A stretch of 64,000 nucleotides of DNA from Tsukamurella conjunctivitidis (GTDB lineage Bacteria; Actinomycetota; Actinomycetes; Mycobacteriales; Mycobacteriaceae): NCBI RefSeq assembly GCF_007858475.1, contig NZ_VIGX01000002.1:62001-126000 (forward strand), in the 5' to 3' direction. Of the stretch, positions 37,601 to 49,754 are shown piece by piece. The translations under genes were made by a program, and so were the position numbers. Within the stretch, counting starts at the first letter, position 1, and each line of letters begins with the position of its first letter. The notes below the pieces were generated by a model. It ran no database searches. It was not told the origin of the DNA and worked only from the letters and a program-made list of their open reading frames with translations.

Positions 37601-37694
37601 CGTGTCGCTGGCCGCCGCCGCGCGGCGGGCGATCCGGAACGGCGGTTACCCGGGCTTCACGGCGGCGTTCCTGCGGAGGTTCGGTAAGGTCTAG
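34629..37694 (+). CDS. Fusion: 14-TM MFS drug exporter plus degenerate tRNA-guanine transglycosylase domain
   Basis: One open frame of 1021 aa from a GTG overlapping marR. Residues 15-545 are a DHA2/QacA-type pump (FLAALDQTIVSTAIRTIADD, GKLSDIYGRKPFFM, GGLMSLALTIIGDIVPPRER). Then comes a Pro/Glu-rich linker, a coiled coil (EIDELRAQNASLAAELAELR) and, from about 650, a TGT-like domain: FAVEATGPDGARAGRMVLPR, TPAYIPVASRGAIAGLTPRE, ITDEGIAFRGRLDGS and a C-terminal RAYVHHLFAANEGLAVTLCT-LHNEHFF. Both catalytic Asp positions look present (D739, D913), but the CxCxxC-H zinc site is gone. A GTG at 36384 with GGAGGAG upstream could also start the TGT part alone. Confidence 0.75.
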   Translation: MTAATAPQEETAGAGLSHKQILYILSGLMTGMFLAALDQTIVSTAIRTIADDLNGYKLQAWVTTAYLITSTIVTPLYGKLSDIYGRKPFFMFAITVFVIGSLLCSTATSMYELAAFRAVQGLGAGGLMSLALTIIGDIVPPRERAKYQGYFLAVFGTSSVLGPVLGGLFSGADNILGISGWRWVFLVNVPIGIVALAVVYRVLRLPHTRREGVRIDWFGAVALSVGLVPLLIVAEQGQEWGWGSTRAIACYAIGAAGVLAFVGIEKLMGEDAIIPLRIFKNVIFAQGVLISMVVGAAMFGGISLLPQYFQVVRGASPTKAGFLMLPMVAGLMLGSILAGQMISRTGRYRIFPIIGAVLLTAGMFGMHYISADVEIGWVMAGAAVIGFGLGNLMQPLTLALQNILPPRDMGVSTAAATFFRQIGGTLGVAVFLSVLFSQMPNKMSTRMSDAAADPEYTAAVQRAAAGHDGPAAQDFAAKLVHGDSSAVSDVMSDTSALQKLPDTLVHPLKAGFADSMDVVFLAVTVLAAIGLVLVLFWKAVPLRTAPAIEATTPESGAAATPDSIEAAEITAAAESVAGTAATEETVTEPPTGPVPAPPPTPEQAAASRSEIDELRAQNASLAAELAELRTGYRAIAGNTRLRASGTTDPVRFAVEATGPDGARAGRMVLPRGEIETPAYIPVASRGAIAGLTPRELTGLGAVALTVDLHELYLQPGADVIEGAGGIGAAMAWNAPTIADTGTAAVAEQRKTRITDEGIAFRGRLDGSPHRWDPEETVRLAHRMGFDIAFALADADDPVRTERWARRALAEHAWQTADRHDTLSLWAAVTGGADPERRRSAARALRRLADEDRRAGGLGFGGYRIEGVTAPAQGTALLRAALGELEPDRPRYLGDITGPADLLAAIEAGVDLLDGVEPARAGAEGRVYTSTGVLDVTDPALRTDFRPLDPAEGRPGGTNRADAFTRAYVHHLFAANEGLAVTLCTLHNEHFFVSLAAAARRAIRNGGYPGFTAAFLRRFGKV

Positions 37695-37728
37695 CCCGAT
37701 CCGGTACCCGATCGGCAGGAGAAAGCCG

Positions 37729-38403
37729 TTGCGCCGCAGTGACCCGACCCGTTCCCTCGGCATCCTCGCGGCGATCGCCGCGTCGGGCCTGCTCCTCGCC
37801 GCGTGCGGCGGGGGCGGAGACGAGGCCGCCCCGTCGTCCTCCGCCCCGGACGTCGACGTGCCCACCAAGGCCCTCGTGCAGGCGGACCTGCCCGCCGGGC
37901 TGACGCTGACCACGGTCCCGCCCGACGACGCCTTCAAGGGCGCGCTGAACTCGGTGGGCCAGGTGCAGGCCGCCGAGATCACGCCCGCGGGCTGCAAGGA
38001 CAAGAACGTCGCCGCGCAGCAGGAGGTGGCGGAGACCATCAAGTTCGGCGTCCAGCAGAGCCTCGCGAAGGGCGACGCCGCCGTCTATGGCATCACGCTC
38101 CTGCCGGGCTCCGCGCGCCTCGAGGTCTTCGAGGCAGCCGGCACCGGGGAGTGCGCGACCGTGAAGTACGGCGACTCGCTTACCCAGACCGCCGTGCGCA
38201 AGGACCTCCCGGGCGACCTCGGCGGCACGGGCTTCGTCCTCGAGATGACCCGCAAGATCGGGGAGCAGTCCGCCGCCGCCCGCACCGCCTACTTCAGTAA
38301 GGGCGGCGTGGTCGCGATGGTCACCGCCAACCCGGGCGCGGATGGGAAGATCGACCAGGCCGGCTTCGAGGAGATCCTCCGGCGCGTCGCCGGGAAGCTC
38401 TGA
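37729..38403 (+). CDS. Lipoprotein of unknown function
   Basis: 224 aa from a TTG with AGGAGA upstream. Basic start, hydrophobic stretch and lipobox LLLAACGGGG, giving lipidation at the Cys near residue 26. The mature part (VQADLPAGLTLTTVPPDDAF, AAEITPAGCKDKNVAAQQEV, FEAAGTGECATVKYGD) has two Cys that may pair. I recognise no family with confidence; similar DUF5642-like or LppX-unrelated lipoproteins exist in mycobacteria. It is followed by a strong terminator. Confidence 0.75.
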   Translation: MRRSDPTRSLGILAAIAASGLLLAACGGGGDEAAPSSSAPDVDVPTKALVQADLPAGLTLTTVPPDDAFKGALNSVGQVQAAEITPAGCKDKNVAAQQEVAETIKFGVQQSLAKGDAAVYGITLLPGSARLEVFEAAGTGECATVKYGDSLTQTAVRKDLPGDLGGTGFVLEMTRKIGEQSAAARTAYFSKGGVVAMVTANPGADGKIDQAGFEEILRRVAGKL

Positions 38404-38423
38404 CCCCGGCCCCGAACACACGA

Positions 38424-38454
38424 AAGCGGCGGCGAGGAATCCTCGCCGCCGCTT
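38424..38454. terminator. Bidirectional terminator, perfect 14-bp stem
   Basis: 38424-38437 pairs exactly with 38441-38454 across the loop AAT, between the lipoprotein stop and the convergent ppa stop. Confidence 0.85.
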
Positions 38455-38470
38455 CGGGTGTCTCAGAGCG

Positions 38471-38974
38471 TCAGTGCGCGTCGGAACCGGCCGTCTCGGC
38501 GCGGGCGACCGAGCGGGCGATCTCCTCCTCGGCCTCCTGCTTGCCGACCCACGACGAGCCCTTGACGAACTTGCCGGGCTCGAGGTCCTTGTAGTGGACG
38601 AAGAAGTGCTCGATGGCGTCCAGCTCGAACTTGTCGATGTCGCCGATGTCCTGGACCGAGTCCCAGCGGGGATCGCCCGCGGGTACGACGAGCACCTTGT
38701 CGTCGCCGCCCTTCTCGTCCTCCATCTTGAACATGCCGATGGCGCGGCAGTCGACCAGCGACCCGGGGATCACCGACTCCTGCAGCAGCACGAGCGCGTC
38801 CAGCGGATCGCCGTCCTCGCCCAGGGTGTCCTCGATGTAGCCGTAGTCGGTGGGGTAACCGAACGACGTGTACAGGTAGCGGTCCAGCTTGAGGCGGCCG
38901 GTCTTGTGATCCACCTCGTACTTGTTCCGCGAGCCCTTGGCGATCTCGACGGTGACCTCGAATTCGACGCTCAT
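38471..38974 (-). CDS. ppa: Inorganic pyrophosphatase
   Basis: 167 aa, family I soluble PPase. [20 protein letters not shown] carries the DxDPxD metal-binding signature; [20 protein letters not shown] and [11 protein letters not shown] are also typical. It hydrolyses PPi and so drives biosynthetic reactions. It opens the conserved ppa/dacB/tilS/hpt/ftsH block and is divergent from dacB, as in M. tuberculosis (Rv3628c). Confidence 0.96.
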   Translation of the reverse strand: MSVEFEVTVEIAKGSRNKYEVDHKTGRLKLDRYLYTSFGYPTDYGYIEDTLGEDGDPLDALVLLQESVIPGSLVDCRAIGMFKMEDEKGGDDKVLVVPAGDPRWDSVQDIGDIDKFELDAIEHFFVHYKDLEPGKFVKGSSWVGKQEAEEEIARSVARAETAGSDAH

Positions 38975-39044
38975 TGTTTCCCTTCGCTCGCGTCAACCAT
39001 GCACGCCGAGGATACCCGGGTCGGGTTGCCGTTAGGGTGGTACG

Positions 39045-40415
39045 GTGCGACGCTCGCGGATCCGACGGACTCTCCTACGCCTCGCGATCACCGTGATCGT
39101 GCTGGCGCTGGTCGTCGTCGGCACCGTCGCGGCGGCGCTCGGGTACGGCGCCTACCGCGATCGGCAGGATCTCGCGGACAAGGTGCCGCCCCGCCCCGCC
39201 GAGGTCGCCTACACCCCCGCGATCGCACAGGTCTCCGGCTCCGTCGCCCCGAGCGCGGCCGGGATCACGAGCCAGATCGATGCGGCGCTGCGCAATCCCG
39301 ACCTGGGCGACTTCACCGGCGTCATCGCCGACGCCGGCACGGGCCAGGTGCTGTGGCAGCGCGACGCCGCGCGTCCCCGCACGCCCGCGTCGACCACCAA
39401 GGTGCTCACGGCGGCCGCCGCGCTGCTGACGCTGCCGGCCGACAAGCGGATCACCACGACCGTGGTCGCGGGTGCCGCTCCCGGAGAGGCGGTCCTCGTC
39501 GGCGCCGGTGATCCCACGCTCCGCGCGGGCGGGCCGTCCCTGTTCACCGACGCGCCGAAGATCGCCGACCTCGCCGCGCAGCTCCGCCGCGCCGGGACGC
39601 CGATCACCCGGATCACGGTCGACACCTCACTGTTCACCGGCACCGACTTCGCCCGCGGCTGGGAGCGCGCCGACATCGCCGGCGGCGACATCACCCCGCT
39701 CCAGTCCCTCATCGCCGACTCCGGTCGCGTCCGGCCCGCCGACGACTACTCGCCGCGCGTCACCGACCCCGCGCTGACCGCCGGCCGCGCGCTCGCCACC
39801 GCGCTCGGCCTGCCGCCGTCCGCCGTGGCGGAGGGTGCCGCGCCGCAGGGCGCCGCGCAGCTCGCCGCCGTCCGCAGCGCGCCGCTGGTCACTCGCCTGC
39901 ACGACGCCCTGGTGCACTCGGACAACGTTCTCGCCGAGTCCATCGGCCGCGAGGTCGCGCTCGCGACGAATCAGCCCGCCTCCTTCGACGGTGCCGCCCG
40001 CGCCGTCGTCGCCGCGCTCCGGAACGCCGGCTTCGACCTCACCGGGGTGGAGCTCTCCGACACCAGCGGCCTGTCCAGCGCCAACCGGATCCCCGCGGCG
40101 GTGCTCGACGGCATCGTCACCGGGGCCGCCGGGGCCGGCAAGCCGCAACTGCGTCCCCTGCTCGACCTCCTGCCCGTCGCCGCCGCCACCGGCACCCTCG
40201 CCGACCGGTACGTCACCGTCAACCGGCCCGGCGCGGGGTACGTGCGTGCCAAGACCGGGAGCCTGTCGGGGGTCTCCACGCTCGCCGGGTACGTCCCCGG
40301 TCGCGACGGCGCCGTGCTGACCTTCACTCTCATGTCCTCCGGCACGCCGGTCGACGTGGCCCGGCCCGCCATGGACGCCGTGACCGCCGCGCTCCGCGGC
40401 TGCGGGTGCCGCTGA
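39045..40415 (+). CDS. dacB: D-alanyl-D-alanine carboxypeptidase/endopeptidase (PBP4 family)
   Basis: 456 aa from a GTG; TAGGGT 6 nt upstream fits a leaderless start. An N-terminal hydrophobic helix (LLRLAITVIVLALVVVGTVA) exports or anchors it. Penicillin-binding motifs: SxxK as STTK (PASTTKVLTAAAALL), SxN as HSDNVLAESIGREV, and KTG as AKTGSLSGVSTLAG. It trims or cleaves peptidoglycan peptides outside the membrane. It corresponds to Rv3627c. Confidence 0.93.
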   Translation: MRRSRIRRTLLRLAITVIVLALVVVGTVAAALGYGAYRDRQDLADKVPPRPAEVAYTPAIAQVSGSVAPSAAGITSQIDAALRNPDLGDFTGVIADAGTGQVLWQRDAARPRTPASTTKVLTAAAALLTLPADKRITTTVVAGAAPGEAVLVGAGDPTLRAGGPSLFTDAPKIADLAAQLRRAGTPITRITVDTSLFTGTDFARGWERADIAGGDITPLQSLIADSGRVRPADDYSPRVTDPALTAGRALATALGLPPSAVAEGAAPQGAAQLAAVRSAPLVTRLHDALVHSDNVLAESIGREVALATNQPASFDGAARAVVAALRNAGFDLTGVELSDTSGLSSANRIPAAVLDGIVTGAAGAGKPQLRPLLDLLPVAAATGTLADRYVTVNRPGAGYVRAKTGSLSGVSTLAGYVPGRDGAVLTFTLMSSGTPVDVARPAMDAVTAALRGCGCR

Positions 40416-40420
40416 TCGCC

Positions 40421-41452
40421 ATGGACGAGCCGAAGTCGGTACGCGCGCAGGTGGACTGGGCGGTCGCCGCCGCCTCCGGCCGTCGTGTCGCCAGGCTCCT
40501 CGGCGACGGTCCCGCGACCACCGCCTACACGCGCGAGCGCGCCGCCGCCGAACTGCTCGAGGACGCCGTCGCCGCGGAGGAGCACGTCCGGGGCGTCACC
40601 GGCCTCGTCACCCCCGGGACCGTGCCGCCCGCCCGCACCGTGGATCGGCGGGCATGGGTCTCGGCCGCGGCCCGGTCCATGGAGGCGCTGGTCGAACCCG
40701 ACGACGCCCCGCACCCCGGCCTCGGCGCCCGCCTCGCGGGCGTGCAGGCCGGCGCCATGCTCGGCATGGTCTCCGGATCCGTACTGGGCCAGTACGATCC
40801 CTTCGGCGTCGAGGGCGGCGAGCTGCTGCTCGTAGTACCCAACGTGCTCGCGGTCGAGCGGGCGCTGCGGCTGCGGCCCGAGGACTTCCGCATGTGGGTG
40901 TGCTTGCACGAGGTGACGCACCGCGTGCAGTTCGCCGCCAACCCGTGGCTGCGGGACTACATGCGGGACAACGTCGCCGCGCTCGCGGGCGCCAGCGGCG
41001 CCGGTTCCGTGGGCGACCTCCTCGCCCGGACCCAGCGCGCCCTGTCCGGCGGTGCACGGCACAGTGGCATCATCGGCGTCCTCGAGGTCGCCGCCGCGCC
41101 GGAGCAGTTCGCGGCGGTCGAGCGTCTCCTGATGCTCGGCACCCTGCTCGAGGGCCACGCCGATCACGTCATGGACGCCGCCGGACCCGCGGTGATCCCC
41201 ACCGTCGCGTCCATCCGCGCCGCCTTCGACCGGCGGCGCGCGGCACCGTCGAATCCGTTCCAGCGGCTCCTGCGCGCCGTGATGGGCATGGACGCGAAGA
41301 TCGCGCAGTACGTGCGGGGCAAGAAGTTCGTGGACGCCGTGGTGGCCGAGGTCGGCATGGAACGGTTCAACCGCGTGTGGACCGGGCCCGAGACGCTGCC
41401 CCTGCCCGAGGAACTCGACGAGCCGCAGCGATGGATCGCCCGGGTGCTGTGA
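40421..41452 (+). CDS. Zinc-dependent metalloprotease-like protein (Rv3626c homologue)
   Basis: 343 aa from the ATG at 40421; a GTG at 40406 is also possible. [20 protein letters not shown] gives a HExxH zinc site with E in [14 protein letters not shown] as the third ligand region. [13 protein letters not shown] precedes it. The family carries names such as F420-biosynthesis-associated hydrolase, but no F420 link is proven. Its place between dacB and tilS matches M. tuberculosis. The substrate is unknown. Confidence 0.85.
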   Translation: MDEPKSVRAQVDWAVAAASGRRVARLLGDGPATTAYTRERAAAELLEDAVAAEEHVRGVTGLVTPGTVPPARTVDRRAWVSAAARSMEALVEPDDAPHPGLGARLAGVQAGAMLGMVSGSVLGQYDPFGVEGGELLLVVPNVLAVERALRLRPEDFRMWVCLHEVTHRVQFAANPWLRDYMRDNVAALAGASGAGSVGDLLARTQRALSGGARHSGIIGVLEVAAAPEQFAAVERLLMLGTLLEGHADHVMDAAGPAVIPTVASIRAAFDRRRAAPSNPFQRLLRAVMGMDAKIAQYVRGKKFVDAVVAEVGMERFNRVWTGPETLPLPEELDEPQRWIARVL

Positions 41453-42387
41453 ACCGCCCCGGGCCGGCGGCGCTGCGCGTGCGGCACGCCGTCCGTGCCT
41501 GGCTCGACGCCCACGGTCCGGTCCCGGCGGTGGCCGTCGCCCTGTCCGGCGGAGCCGACTCCCTTGCACTGCTCACCGGGGCGCTCGCCGAGGGCCTCGA
41601 TGTGCGCGCCCTCGTCATCGACCACGGGTTGCAGGAGGGCTCGGCCGCCGTGGCCGAGCGCGCCGCGGCGACCGCCCGTCGGCTCGGTGCGCGCCGGGCC
41701 GAGGTCCTCGGTGTCGTGGTCGACGACGCCGGCGGCCCCGAAGCCGCCGCCCGCACCGCCCGGTACGCGGCCCTGGACGCGGCTCGCGACGGCGCCCCGG
41801 TGCTCCTGGGGCACACCCTCGACGACCAGGCCGAGACGGTGCTCCTGGGTCTCGGCCGGGGCAGCGGCGCGCGTTCGCTCGCCGGGATGGCGGCCTGGGC
41901 CCCGCCCTACGGACGGCCGCTGCTGGGCGTGCGCCGCGCCGACACCCGTGCCGCCTGCGCGGAGCTCGGCCTGACCCCGTGGGAGGACCCGCACAACCTC
42001 GACCCGCGGTACACCCGCGTGCGGGTGCGCACCGAGGTGCTGCCGCTCCTCGAAGACGTCCTGGGCGGGGGAGTGGCCGAGGCGTTGGCCCGCACCGCGG
42101 CGTCGCTGCGCGCCGACAACGATGCGCTCGACGGGCTCGCCCCCGCCCCGTCGGGCCCGGAGCTGGCGGTCGAAGAGCTCGCGGGACTTCCTGCCGCCCT
42201 GCGGATCCGGGCGTTGCGCAGCTGGCTCGCCGCCCGCGGCGCGCGGGCGCTGACGGGGACCCATCTCGCGGCCGTGGACGCGTTCGTCACCGACTGGCGC
42301 GGCCAGGGCCCGACGGCGATCCCGGGTGGAAGTGCGGGGCGGCGGCTGCAGGTGCATCGGACAGGTGGCATTCTGAGAGCGTGGTGA
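41449..42387 (+). CDS. tilS: tRNA(Ile)-lysidine synthase
   Basis: 312 aa from a GTG overlapping the upstream stop. PP-loop [44 protein letters not shown], and [20 protein letters not shown] are TilS hallmarks. It attaches lysine to C34 of tRNAIle so that AUA is read as Ile; it is essential. The C-terminal part is short, as usual in actinobacteria. It is coupled to hpt by a GTGA overlap, the classical tilS-hpt-ftsH order. Confidence 0.95.
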   Translation: MNRPGPAALRVRHAVRAWLDAHGPVPAVAVALSGGADSLALLTGALAEGLDVRALVIDHGLQEGSAAVAERAAATARRLGARRAEVLGVVVDDAGGPEAAARTARYAALDAARDGAPVLLGHTLDDQAETVLLGLGRGSGARSLAGMAAWAPPYGRPLLGVRRADTRAACAELGLTPWEDPHNLDPRYTRVRVRTEVLPLLEDVLGGGVAEALARTAASLRADNDALDGLAPAPSGPELAVEELAGLPAALRIRALRSWLAARGARALTGTHLAAVDAFVTDWRGQGPTAIPGGSAGRRLQVHRTGGILRAW

Positions 42388-42950
42388 ACGGCACTGGTGA
42401 GTTGTACGCGGGAGACATCGCCTCGGTGGTCCTCTCGGAGGAGCAGATCAAGCAGCGGACCGCGGAGCTCGCGGCGCAGATCGCGCAGGAATACGGCGAG
42501 CGGGAGACCGATCTCCTCCTCATCACCGTCCTCAAGGGCGCGGTCATGTTCGTGACCGACCTGGCCCGGGCGCTGCCCGTGCCCACCCAGCTCGAGTTCA
42601 TGGCCGTCTCCAGCTACGGCTCGTCGACGTCGAGCTCCGGCGTGGTGCGGATCCTCAAGGACCTCGATCGCGACATCGCGGGCCGTGACGTGCTCATCGT
42701 CGAGGACATCATCGACTCCGGCCTCACCCTGAGCTGGCTGCTGCGCAACCTCGCGACGCGGCAGCCCAACTCGCTCGAGGTGGTCACGCTGCTGCGCAAG
42801 CCCGACGCGGTGCGCGTGGAGGTCGACGTGAAGTGGGTCGGCTTCGACATCCCCAACGAGTTCGTCGTGGGCTACGGCCTCGACTACGCCGAGCGCTACC
42901 GCGACCTGCCGTACATCGGCGTGCTGGAACCCAAGGTCTACAGCGAATGA
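42384..42950 (+). CDS. hpt: Hypoxanthine phosphoribosyltransferase
   Basis: 188 aa from the GTG at 42384 (42381 also possible). The PRPP-binding signature is [39 protein letters not shown] and [20 protein letters not shown] complete the type I PRT fold. It salvages hypoxanthine and guanine to IMP and GMP. It overlaps both neighbours by 4 nt, so tilS-hpt-amidase are tightly coupled. Confidence 0.95.
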   Translation: MNGTGELYAGDIASVVLSEEQIKQRTAELAAQIAQEYGERETDLLLITVLKGAVMFVTDLARALPVPTQLEFMAVSSYGSSTSSSGVVRILKDLDRDIAGRDVLIVEDIIDSGLTLSWLLRNLATRQPNSLEVVTLLRKPDAVRVEVDVKWVGFDIPNEFVVGYGLDYAERYRDLPYIGVLEPKVYSE

Positions 42951-44257
42951 CGCTGCTCACCGCTGCGGCAACCGCGGAGCGGGTGCGATCGGGACGGCTC
43001 ACCGCCGTCGACGCCGCCCGCGAGGCGCTCACCCGCATCGGTGACGACGCCGTCCACGGCTGGCGGGTCCTGCGCGCCGAGCAGGCGCTCGCCGAGGCCG
43101 CGGCCGTCGACGCCCGGCCCGACCGCTACTCGCTGCCGCTGGCCGGTGTGCCCATCGCGATCAAGGACAACGTCGCCGTCTCCGGTCACCGGACGTGGGA
43201 CGGGGTCTCCGAGGCCTGCGGCGCGGGCCTGCCCGTCGAGCAGGCCGACCATCCCGTCGTGAAGCGGCTGCGCGCCGCCGGCGCCGTGGTTCTTGGGCTG
43301 ACCCGTGTCCCCGAGCTCTGCCTGTGGGCCATGACGGACGACGCCCGCGAGGTCGTGGGCAATCCGCACCGGCCGGGCCGCACGGCCGGCGGCAGCTCGG
43401 GCGGCAGCGCCGCCGTGGTGGCCGCGGGCCACGTCGCGCTCGCGCACGGCAACGACGGGCTCGGCTCGCTGCGCGGCCCCGCGGCGTGCACCGGGATCGT
43501 CGCGATCAAGCCCGGCCGCGGCGTCGTGCCGGCACAGCTCGGGCCCACGAACTGGTTCGGCATGTCCGAGAACGGTCCGATGACGCGGACCGTCGAGGAC
43601 GCCGCCCTCGGCCTGTCGGTCCTCGCCGGGCGGCCGGAGCTCGCCGTCGTCGGCGACGGTGCCGGGCTCCGCGTGGGGCTCGGACTCAACCGCCCGACCG
43701 CGGTCACGTTCACCTCCCGCGGCATCCGCCGCGCCGTGCGGGGCGCCGCCGACCGGCTCGCCGAGCGCGGCCACGCGGTGCGCGAGGTGTCGGTGCCCTA
43801 CCCCGCGTCGCCGCTGCCCCTGCTGGCCCGATGGGCGGCCGCCGCCGCGACCGACGCCGACGACATCGTCGCGCGCGGGGCGAATCCGCGCCTGCTGCAG
43901 GCCCGGACCCGTCGACACGCGGCGATCGGCCGCGCGGTCGAGCGCCGCGGCCTCGTCCGGCCCGCCGACGCCGCGCGGATCGAATCGGCCCTGGAGCGGT
44001 TCTTCGCCGCCGAGGACGTCGACGTACTGGTGACGCCCGTGCTGGCCCGCAGGCCCGCGCCGGCCCGGCCGTACGCCGAACTGCCCTGGGCCGCCAGCGC
44101 GATCCCGAGCCTCGCGTACGCTCCCTACCCCAGTCTGTGGAACCTGGTCGGCTGGCCGGCGATGACCGTGCCCTTCCTGGGTGAGGGCGTGCAGTTGATC
44201 GCCCGGCCCGGGGGCGAGGCGGACCTGCTCGCTCTCGCGGCGAAGATCGAGGTCTGA
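42947..44257 (+). CDS. Amidase signature family hydrolase
   Basis: 436 aa. The Ser-cisSer-Lys triad is traceable: Lys in [14 protein letters not shown], the Gly/Ser-rich [20 protein letters not shown], and the nucleophile in [20 protein letters not shown]. The usual GTDxGGSIR is changed to GNDGLGSLR, which keeps Ser and Arg. It hydrolyses an amide of unknown identity. It is not GatA: there is no gatB/C nearby and the length is short. It is placed between hpt and the DUF2628 gene, an insertion relative to M. tuberculosis hpt-ftsH. Confidence 0.87.
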   Translation: MTLLTAAATAERVRSGRLTAVDAAREALTRIGDDAVHGWRVLRAEQALAEAAAVDARPDRYSLPLAGVPIAIKDNVAVSGHRTWDGVSEACGAGLPVEQADHPVVKRLRAAGAVVLGLTRVPELCLWAMTDDAREVVGNPHRPGRTAGGSSGGSAAVVAAGHVALAHGNDGLGSLRGPAACTGIVAIKPGRGVVPAQLGPTNWFGMSENGPMTRTVEDAALGLSVLAGRPELAVVGDGAGLRVGLGLNRPTAVTFTSRGIRRAVRGAADRLAERGHAVREVSVPYPASPLPLLARWAAAAATDADDIVARGANPRLLQARTRRHAAIGRAVERRGLVRPADAARIESALERFFAAEDVDVLVTPVLARRPAPARPYAELPWAASAIPSLAYAPYPSLWNLVGWPAMTVPFLGEGVQLIARPGGEADLLALAAKIEV

Positions 44258-44295
44258 GGAGCGCGTCGCGGCCGGCGCGATGCGGACTCCGCGCG

Positions 44296-44838
44296 TCAGC
44301 CGCGGTTGCGCAGCATCGGCACGCCCTCGAACGGGTTCCAGCTGGTGCTGCCGCGCGTGACGTGCAGGAAGTACGCCCAGTTCGCGACGCTCTGGTAGAG
44401 GAGTCCGGTCACGATGCCGTACGAGACCGGCGGGAACGTGAAGTTCAGGGCGGTCTCGACCAGGGAGAGGACGACGACGATCGCGACGGCGATGCCGAAC
44501 AGGCTCAGCCCCTTCCGCCAGGGCCCCTTGATCGCGAAGTAGATCGGGCCGAAGAAGAAGGCCGGACCGTTGAAGCCCAGCCGGAAGCGCTCCCCGAAGG
44601 AGAGCTGCTTGAACGCGGCCGTCGCCTCGGGCGAGGACGCCGGCTGCCCGTAGCGGCCGAAGAACTCGAACCGGCTGCGCCACCGTTCCGGCACGTCGAC
44701 GGCGGCGGGCGCCGGGCCGGGGTAGGGCTGCTGCGCCGCGTACGGGTCCGGCCCGAACGCGGGCTGCGAGTACGGCTGCGCGCCGTACGGGTGCCGCGGA
44801 TCGGTCGGGTACTGGGGCGGGACGCCGTTCTCGGTCAT
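44296..44838 (-). CDS. DUF2628 membrane protein
   Basis: 180 aa from MTENGVPPQYPTDPRHPYGA. A Pro/Tyr/Gln-rich cytoplasmic N-terminus is followed by FKQLSFGERFRLGFNGPAFF-FGPIYFAIKGPWRKG (the DUF2628 pattern) and two or three TM helices. Function unknown. It lies between amidase and ftsH on the opposite strand, so it is not part of either operon. Confidence 0.8.
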   Translation of the reverse strand: MTENGVPPQYPTDPRHPYGAQPYSQPAFGPDPYAAQQPYPGPAPAAVDVPERWRSRFEFFGRYGQPASSPEATAAFKQLSFGERFRLGFNGPAFFFGPIYFAIKGPWRKGLSLFGIAVAIVVVLSLVETALNFTFPPVSYGIVTGLLYQSVANWAYFLHVTRGSTSWNPFEGVPMLRNRG

Positions 44839-44997
44839 CGGAGCAGCATAAACTTCGCGAAACGGACGGTGTTCGCTCAGGGCGCACCCACGCGACCGGT
44901 TCGGCTGCGGCGCTGCACGGTAACCTGGGAAGTCGACCCTGCGCGGCCCGCCGCGCGCCGGAAGAAGAAGGACTGACGAGCCGCGAGGCGAAGCCAT

Positions 44998-47441
<2,444 letters not shown>

Positions 47442-47442
<1 letters not shown>

Positions 47443-48038
47443 TGGGCGACCATCGCGGGGCCGCGGTGGCCCCGTTCGATCACGAGCGCGCCGTCGCCGC
47501 GGTCCGCGAGCTGCTGATCGCCGTCGGCGAGGACCCGGACCGCGAGGGTCTGAAGAAAACCCCCGAGCGGGTCGCGCGGGCCTTCCAGGAGGTCTTCGGC
47601 GGGCTGCACACGGACCCGGACACGGTGCTGGACACCACCTTCGGCGAGGACCACGACGAGCTGGTGCTGGTCAAGGACATCCCGATGTATTCCACCTGCG
47701 AGCACCACCTGGTCTCCTTCCACGGGGTCGCGCACGTGGGCTACCTGCCCGGCGAGAGCGGCCGGGTCACGGGTCTGAGCAAGTTGGCCCGCGTCGTGGA
47801 CCTGTACGCCAAGCGGCCGCAGGTGCAGGAGCGGCTCACCGCGCAGATCGCCGACGCGCTGGTCCGCAAGCTCGATCCCCGCGGTGTGATCGTGGTGATC
47901 GAGGCCGAGCACCTGTGCATGGCGATGCGCGGCATCCGCAAGCCGGGCGCGAGCACCACCACCTCCGCGGTGCGGGGCGCCTTCAAGGACAGTGCGACCT
48001 CGCGCGCCGAGGCGCTCGAACTGATTCTGCGCCGGTGA
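47442..48038 (+). CDS. folE: GTP cyclohydrolase I
   Basis: 198 aa; the ATG shares one base with the ftsH TGA. It opens GTP to dihydroneopterin triphosphate, the first folate step. [40 protein letters not shown] (Zn Cys and His, CEHH), [20 protein letters not shown] and [19 protein letters not shown] are canonical, including the second zinc Cys. It is the head of the folE-folP-folB-folK cluster. Confidence 0.97.
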
Positions 48039-48883
48039 CCACCAGCCCCGGGACGGACGGCACGACCCTCATCATGGGCGTCGTGAACGTCACCGCCGAC
48101 TCCTTCTCCGACGGTGGCCGCTACCTCGACCCCGCGGCCGCCGTCGCGCGGGCGCGCGATCTCGTGGCCGACGGTGCCGCGATCGTGGACGTCGGCGGGG
48201 AGTCGACCCGGCCGGGCGCGCACCGCGTGCCCGCCGAACTGGAGCGCGACCGCGTGGTGCCGGTGGTCTCCGCGCTCGCGGCCGAGGGCGTCGCCGTCTC
48301 CGTGGACACCATGCGGGCCTCGGTGGCCGCCGCCGCGCTGGACGCGGGCGCCAGGATCGTCAACGACGTCTCGGGCGGCCGTGCCGACCCCGACATGACC
48401 CGGGTGGTGGCCGACTCGGACGCACCGTGGATCCTCATGCACTGGCGGCCGTCGCCGGGAGCGCCGGGCCCGGTGTGGGCCGGCATCCACCACGAGATCA
48501 CCGAGTACGACGACGTCGTCGCGGAGGTGCGCGACGAACTGCTCCACCAGGCGGACGCGGCGATCGCCGCGGGCGTCGCCCCGGAGCGGATCGTGCTGGA
48601 CCCCGGCCTCGGCTTCGCCAAGAACGCGGACCACAACTGGGAGCTGCTGCGCGGGCTTCCCGTCCTGCAGGACACCGGCTTCCGGATCCTTGTCGGAGCC
48701 TCGCGCAAGCGCTTCCTCGGCGAACTCCTCGGCGGCCGCGAACCCGCGGGCCGCGAGGTGGCGACCGCGGCGGTCTCGGCGCTCGCGGCGCAGGCCGGGG
48801 TGTGGGGCGTGCGCGTGCACGACGTGCGGTCGACGGCGGACGCCATCGCCGTGACCGAGGCCTGGCGGAAGGGCGGTGCCTGA
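48035..48883 (+). CDS. folP: Dihydropteroate synthase
   Basis: 282 aa from a GTG overlapping folE by 4 nt. [20 protein letters not shown] (substrate loop), [44 protein letters not shown] and [15 protein letters not shown] are the DHPS signatures. It joins pABA to the pterin and is the sulfonamide target. All named catalytic loops are intact. Confidence 0.97.
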   Translation: MTTSPGTDGTTLIMGVVNVTADSFSDGGRYLDPAAAVARARDLVADGAAIVDVGGESTRPGAHRVPAELERDRVVPVVSALAAEGVAVSVDTMRASVAAAALDAGARIVNDVSGGRADPDMTRVVADSDAPWILMHWRPSPGAPGPVWAGIHHEITEYDDVVAEVRDELLHQADAAIAAGVAPERIVLDPGLGFAKNADHNWELLRGLPVLQDTGFRILVGASRKRFLGELLGGREPAGREVATAAVSALAAQAGVWGVRVHDVRSTADAIAVTEAWRKGGA

Positions 48884-49263
48884 TGGCGGACCGGATCGAA
48901 CTCACGGGCCTGCGGGTGCGTGGGAACCACGGCGTCTTCGACCACGAGCGCCGCGACGGGCAGGAGTTCGTCGTCGATCTCGTGCTCTGGGTCGACTCGC
49001 GGCCCGCGGCGGCCTCCGACGACCTGAACGACACCGTCGACTACGGGGCCCTCGCGCAGCGCGCCCACGACATCGTCGCGGGGGAGCCGCGCAACCTCAT
49101 CGAGACCGTCGCCGCGGAGATCGCCGACGAGATCGCCGCCGACGAGAAGGTGTACGCCGTGGAGGTCACGGTGCACAAGCCGTCCGCGCCCATCCCGCTG
49201 ACGTTCGCCGACGTGGCCGTCATCGCGCGGCGCTCGCGGTCCGGCGCCCGGAGCGTGCAGTGA
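48883..49263 (+). CDS. folB: Dihydroneopterin aldolase
   Basis: 126 aa; the ATG shares a base with the folP stop. [20 protein letters not shown] carries the conserved Glu/His region, then [35 protein letters not shown] and [19 protein letters not shown] with the catalytic Lys. It converts dihydroneopterin to hydroxymethyl-dihydropterin. The 4-nt overlap with folK keeps the order of reactions coupled. Confidence 0.96.
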   Translation: MADRIELTGLRVRGNHGVFDHERRDGQEFVVDLVLWVDSRPAAASDDLNDTVDYGALAQRAHDIVAGEPRNLIETVAAEIADEIAADEKVYAVEVTVHKPSAPIPLTFADVAVIARRSRSGARSVQ

Positions 49264-49754
49264 GCCGCGCGGTCCTGTCCCTCGGCGCCAACCTCGGCGC
49301 GGCGGACCTCGCCGTCCGCGCCGCGATCGACGCCCTCGGTCCCGCGCTGGTCCGCGCCTCGGCGCTGTACCGCACCCCGCCCTGGGGCGGGGTCGAGCAG
49401 GACGACTTCGTCAACGCCACCGTCCTGGTGGACGATCCGGCGCGCGACGCCGCGGGCTGGCTGGCGTTCGCCCGGGAGCGGGAGGCGCAGGCGCAGCGCG
49501 TCCGCGAGGTCCGCTGGGGCCCCCGCACGCTCGACGTCGACGTGATCGCCGTGTGGGAGGACGACGCCGGCGGACCCGTGTTCTCCGACGATCCCGAACT
49601 GACGCTGCCGCATCCCCGCGCGCACCAGCGGGCCTTCGTGCTCGTCCCCTGGCTCGACGCCGACCCCGCTGCGGAGCTGCCGGGGCGCGGCGCCGTCGCC
49701 GACCTACTGCGGGCCCTGCCCGCCGACGAGACCGCGGAGGTGACGCGCCTGTGA
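49260..49754 (+). CDS. folK: HPPK, hydroxymethyl-dihydropterin pyrophosphokinase
   Basis: 164 aa from a [71 protein letters not shown] (the RxxRWGPRxLDxDI signature) and [16 protein letters not shown]. It activates the pterin for folP. It completes the pterin branch of folate synthesis in this cluster. Confidence 0.95.
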   Translation: MSRAVLSLGANLGAADLAVRAAIDALGPALVRASALYRTPPWGGVEQDDFVNATVLVDDPARDAAGWLAFAREREAQAQRVREVRWGPRTLDVDVIAVWEDDAGGPVFSDDPELTLPHPRAHQRAFVLVPWLDADPAAELPGRGAVADLLRALPADETAEVTRL

